Below are positions 60,731-64,000 of a DNA stretch of 64,000 nt, piece after piece. Source of the DNA: Bactrocera neohumeralis (taxonomy: Eukaryota; Arthropoda; Insecta; Diptera; Tephritidae); the NCBI RefSeq assembly GCF_024586455.1, contig NC_065923.1:65941076-66005075 (forward strand), given 5' to 3'. Made by a program: the position numbers and the translations under genes. The notes beneath the pieces are model-generated. The model was not told the origin of the DNA and did no database searches. It saw only the letters and a program-made list of their open reading frames with translations. The first letter of the stretch is position 1, and the number at the start of each line of letters is the position of its first letter.

Positions 60731-63199
60731 CCGAAAAAATTAAACAAAATGTGTTTATTTGATTCGTGAAAAATGGTGAAATCCTCTGATCCCAAAAAGA
60801 AAATTTTCAAGATTTGTTTCTTTAAATTTTTCGATGTTCGACCGTAATTGACAGAGGTGGATGGACACACAAGAGGAAAGTTTTTAATTACATCATAACC
60901 TTCACTGAATGGCTTGTGTGGCTCAAATATTTGTGTTAATGATAAAGTAGACTCTCCAAAACAGTTCCGTAATATGATTCCGTAGCCGTGATAGCATTAG
61001 AATTCAAGTTGTAAAGTCAAGTCCACTCATCTGAGTCAAATTTGATTGGACGGTATTCAACGAAAAGACTATCATTAACATTGAATAGATGTGGGGTAAT
61101 TATGGTAAAGGTCTACCATATATGATGCCATGTTGAAGAGTTTTGAAGAAAAAGTGTTCTATAACCCATCCTTAATACCCTTTAGCAAAGTACCTGACGA
61201 TACCACAAATTTCTTGCTCTTACCCATTCTCAACACTACCAGACGCCATTAAACTTAAGTGTTCCGTCCTTTCATGCCAAAATTACTACTCCTGCCTATT
61301 TTCAGATCATAAAATATATCCACGAATGCAACCATGCAAGTAAGTAAATTTCGCTGTGTCTACAAATGGATTAGCATTTTACTGATTGCATTCGCAATTA
61401 AAATTGCATTCGCATTCTAATTAATACGACCGAAAAAGATTGATTTCCCTCAACACACCCACTTAAGCGCACAACAACAAGAGCCTGCATTAAGCCACAA
61501 GTGTCGCCGCAGATTAACTCGCCTACCTGCCCCACCAGCAGCGGCCTGTCAAGTTAATATATGTGAGTTAACTGCCATTATGCAACACATGCGTCCAACT
61601 GACTAATAACTGTACGAGAAATAATGCAGGAAGCGGCACTTGACTTATGAGGCACCTCTGCCGCTTCTAATGCCCACATACACATACTTACAAACTTGTA
61701 CGTACACTCATTAAGGCTGTTACTAAGCTGTCTCGGCGCGAATGCCTCCAAGGTGGGCCTTTGCACCAGACAGTAATATGCAAATTCGCAAATCATTTCG
61801 TGGCAAGTGGCAAGTTCGTGTGAGACGACTGAGCGTGTGGCAAGTTGAGGTGGGGCAGATGTGTTGACAACAATAACAATGACAGGCGACAAAAGTGCAT
61901 TTGCTGCTGCATGAAATGCAATTTATTTCCAAAAAGCAGCAACAACAACAACAACTCCCATGGTAGGATAAAAGCTTATGCGCATTTCACTCGCCCTTCC
62001 GCTTAAGCGGTTCCAACGATCGGCTTTGCCACCAAATGCCTTCAGGAAAGTTGACTTGCAATACAGGAATATTTGTATGTATGTGTGTGTGTGTAAAAAG
62101 ATAAGTATGTGCGCATGCAACACATAAGTCACTTTGCTTGCCACACGACATGCTCGCTAGCTGCTTGCCACTTGCATTAAATGCGATTGCATGCATTAAG
62201 TAAAATGCACAAATACAACAACAGTAGCAACAACAAAAAGGCAGTGCATCAAAAATGCTTACCACTGCCAAGCAGTTTGGTGGCAACAAAAGGCGTTGGC
62301 GTCATACTACCAACAACGCAAGCTCGAAATGCCGCGAGCATGCTTGCCACACTATGCAGCAAGTTGACACCTTCTGCACCCTTTTTTGGCAGTATTGCCT
62401 TTGTTTGCTGTTGTTGTAGCTGACATGTTGAAATGTTCATTTTTGAGGCACACACGCACAAGCAGATATAAACGTGCCACAAGGCGTTTGGCTTTTTGCA
62501 TGCTGCAACGAAAACCAAAAAGCTTCATATGAATGACATGACACAACAACAAAAACAACAATACAACGCTTTTAGCAGCCGCAATGACGACTTAACTTGG
62601 TTGCAAGCAGCGGAAGGATATGCAGCAGCCAGCAAGGCGACTCATTTACTTCAACTTGCCAAAAACAACAACAAAGCATGTTGCAATTCATTGTGCGCAT
62701 AAGTATACATATGTATATGCATAGCCACTTTAACCGTTATTTATATGTATATGTTGAATTTATATATATGTATACGCCACCTTTCATATCCGCTGCCTTT
62801 TAAGCTCCTTTACTCTTCTGCTTTGCTTTGCTGCCGCAAATTTTGTTGCATCTTATGCGCATTAATGCCGTGTGGCATCATTGGCTTTTAACGCTTAAAT
62901 AAGCTTAATTGAATTTTCTTCTTTCATGCAACCGGCATGTGTTGCAATACGCCACTTATATGAAATTATGTGTGAGTACATGTGTATGTATGTTGCACGC
63001 TTATGTTATAAGAGGGACTAAAAGATTTTCATCTCTCTTCCTAAGTGCCTTGGATTTGTTAATTAAAAACGAATTTCTTTTGTGCATTTAGAATAACGGT
63101 ATGAGCATGCAACATTGCAGAATTGCAAGTAATCAGGCAGTTATCGATAACTTTTTGATGAGTCGCTTTAATTATTAGTAGGAAACAAAGAAATTATAA
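60731..63199. other. Gene-free interval with a GC-richer block
   Basis: 61420-62900 is GC-richer, with many CAACAACAA and TGCTTGCC words and overlapping open frames of 60-104 codons on both strands, but no recognisable protein and no visible transposon. Possible regulatory DNA. A (TG)n microsatellite lies at 62073-62094. Confidence 0.4.
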
Positions 63200-63880
63200 T
63201 TTTGTTATAGTTTCAGACCATCAAAACTTGCATAAATAATTTTTATTTAAATTATCTTATTTTGTTTGTTTTAATAATAAAGTGTTTATTGTAACTTTAT
63301 TGAAGTTTTTATTTTTAAATTTTTTTTGCCTTTTAAAAACTTTGTTTTTAAAGATTTTTTGTAATATTATTTCTATCGTATAATTAAATTTTCCAATTTT
63401 TTTTATAAAAAATATTATTCTTTAATCTCAATATTTTTACTAATTTTTTATTCTTTAATAATATTAAATAATACTAAATAAATAATTTTCTAAGCATCAT
63501 ATTTAAAAAGCAATACAATTTATTTTATATAATTTTAACTAAAAACTTCATAAATTCATATTATATATTTCTTTGTAATTTTTATATTTTTTTTTTGTTA
63601 GTTAAATTTATTATTAATTTTTTTAACTTATTTAATTAAAATTAATAAATTTTTTGTTACACAAATTTTTGTTATATGTTTATATAATAAAATAAAAAAA
63701 TGTATGTGAAAGGTTTTTGATAACAAAATTTCATTCATTTTATAAAAAATCGTTTTAAAACCCCTAATTTTAGTAAAGCTAAGTTGTTGAAATTATAGTG
63801 GGCAATTATTATTTAATTCTTCTTTTCTTTTTACTTTAAAAAATATTATTTTAAATTTGTGTATGACTTAATTTGACTTC
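63200..63880. other. Extremely AT-rich tract
   Basis: Almost only A and T for about 650 bases (long TTTTT, ATTATT and TAAATAA runs). No gene. May act as a matrix-attachment-like or nucleosome-poor segment, which is inference. Confidence 0.5.
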
Positions 63881-64000
63881 TTTCGTCATAAAATATGAAA
63901 AATATATGCTCTCACATACACAAATATATGCTTCGAGATCCTTTAATGCAACCACCAAAATCACAACTTCACCCAGGCGCATCAACTAAGGGTTAATCCT

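Noticed and set aside
1..64000. Search for other RHG genes (hid, grim, sickle) by Met-Ala-hydrophobic starts on both strands
   Set aside because: Candidates such as ATGGCTGCATATTTTTTTAA near 4943 end within a few codons. None shows a continued IAP-binding motif plus a helix.
1..64000. CRISPR arrays, operons or prokaryotic signals
   Set aside because: No regularly spaced identical repeats with unique spacers. All evidence points to an insect nuclear genome.

Overview
The window looks like euchromatic DNA of a higher fly (Diptera, Brachycera), probably a tephritid-type fruit fly. It is AT-rich and carries many CATATGTA/TACATA runs. Recognisable repeats are several mariner subfamilies, IS630/Tc1, hAT, piggyBac-like and non-LTR elements. 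The one protein gene I can name is a Reaper homologue, a gene family of flies. Placing it in Tephritidae rests on my memory of similar repeats and is inference.

Gene content is very low. The only convincing cellular gene is on the minus strand at about 14.5-15.8 kb: a single-exon 68-codon frame (15480 to 15274) whose N-terminus A-H-A-F-Y-I-P-N-Q-A-D-L-L-R is the IAP-binding motif of Reaper, followed by a Trp-led hydrophobic helix like the Reaper/Grim GH3 helix. It has a core promoter with TATA at -33, an Inr and a DPE-like element, a 302-nt leader without any ATG, two possible poly(A) signals and a K-box in the distal 3' region. In Drosophila, reaper lies in a gene-poor regulatory landscape with hid, grim and sickle. 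The roughly 48 kb upstream of this gene in the window (15.8-64 kb) has no other convincing gene and is best read as intergenic regulatory DNA with transposon debris. I found no hid, grim or sickle homologue.

Layout: 0-14 kb holds mariner relics (0.9, 6.1-6.9, 9.0-9.9 and 12.1-12.7 kb), 3' ends of one non-LTR family (1.2 and 2.4 kb), an inverted-repeat element (3.5-3.8 kb) with a relative at 12.9-14.1 kb, and a speculative first exon with splice donor at 4.2-4.7 kb. The reaper gene follows. At 19.4-22.15 kb a Tc1 5' part, a dispersed repeat, a hAT with an 8-bp target duplication and a mariner 3' half are stacked. From 22 to 46 kb there is sparse debris: a deleted non-LTR copy at 25 kb, a mariner at 32 kb, a 97-bp tandem array at 35.5 kb and an IS630-type relic at 43 kb. 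From 46 to 64 kb there are a Jockey/LOA-like non-LTR with RNase H (46.3-47.4 kb), tandem repeats (48.5 and 52.2-53.0 kb), piggyBac- and mariner-like scraps (55.3-56.0 kb), an I-like 3' end (59.6-60.1 kb), another mariner (60.4-60.7 kb) and a very AT-rich tract (63.2-63.9 kb). None of the transposons looks able to make a working protein.
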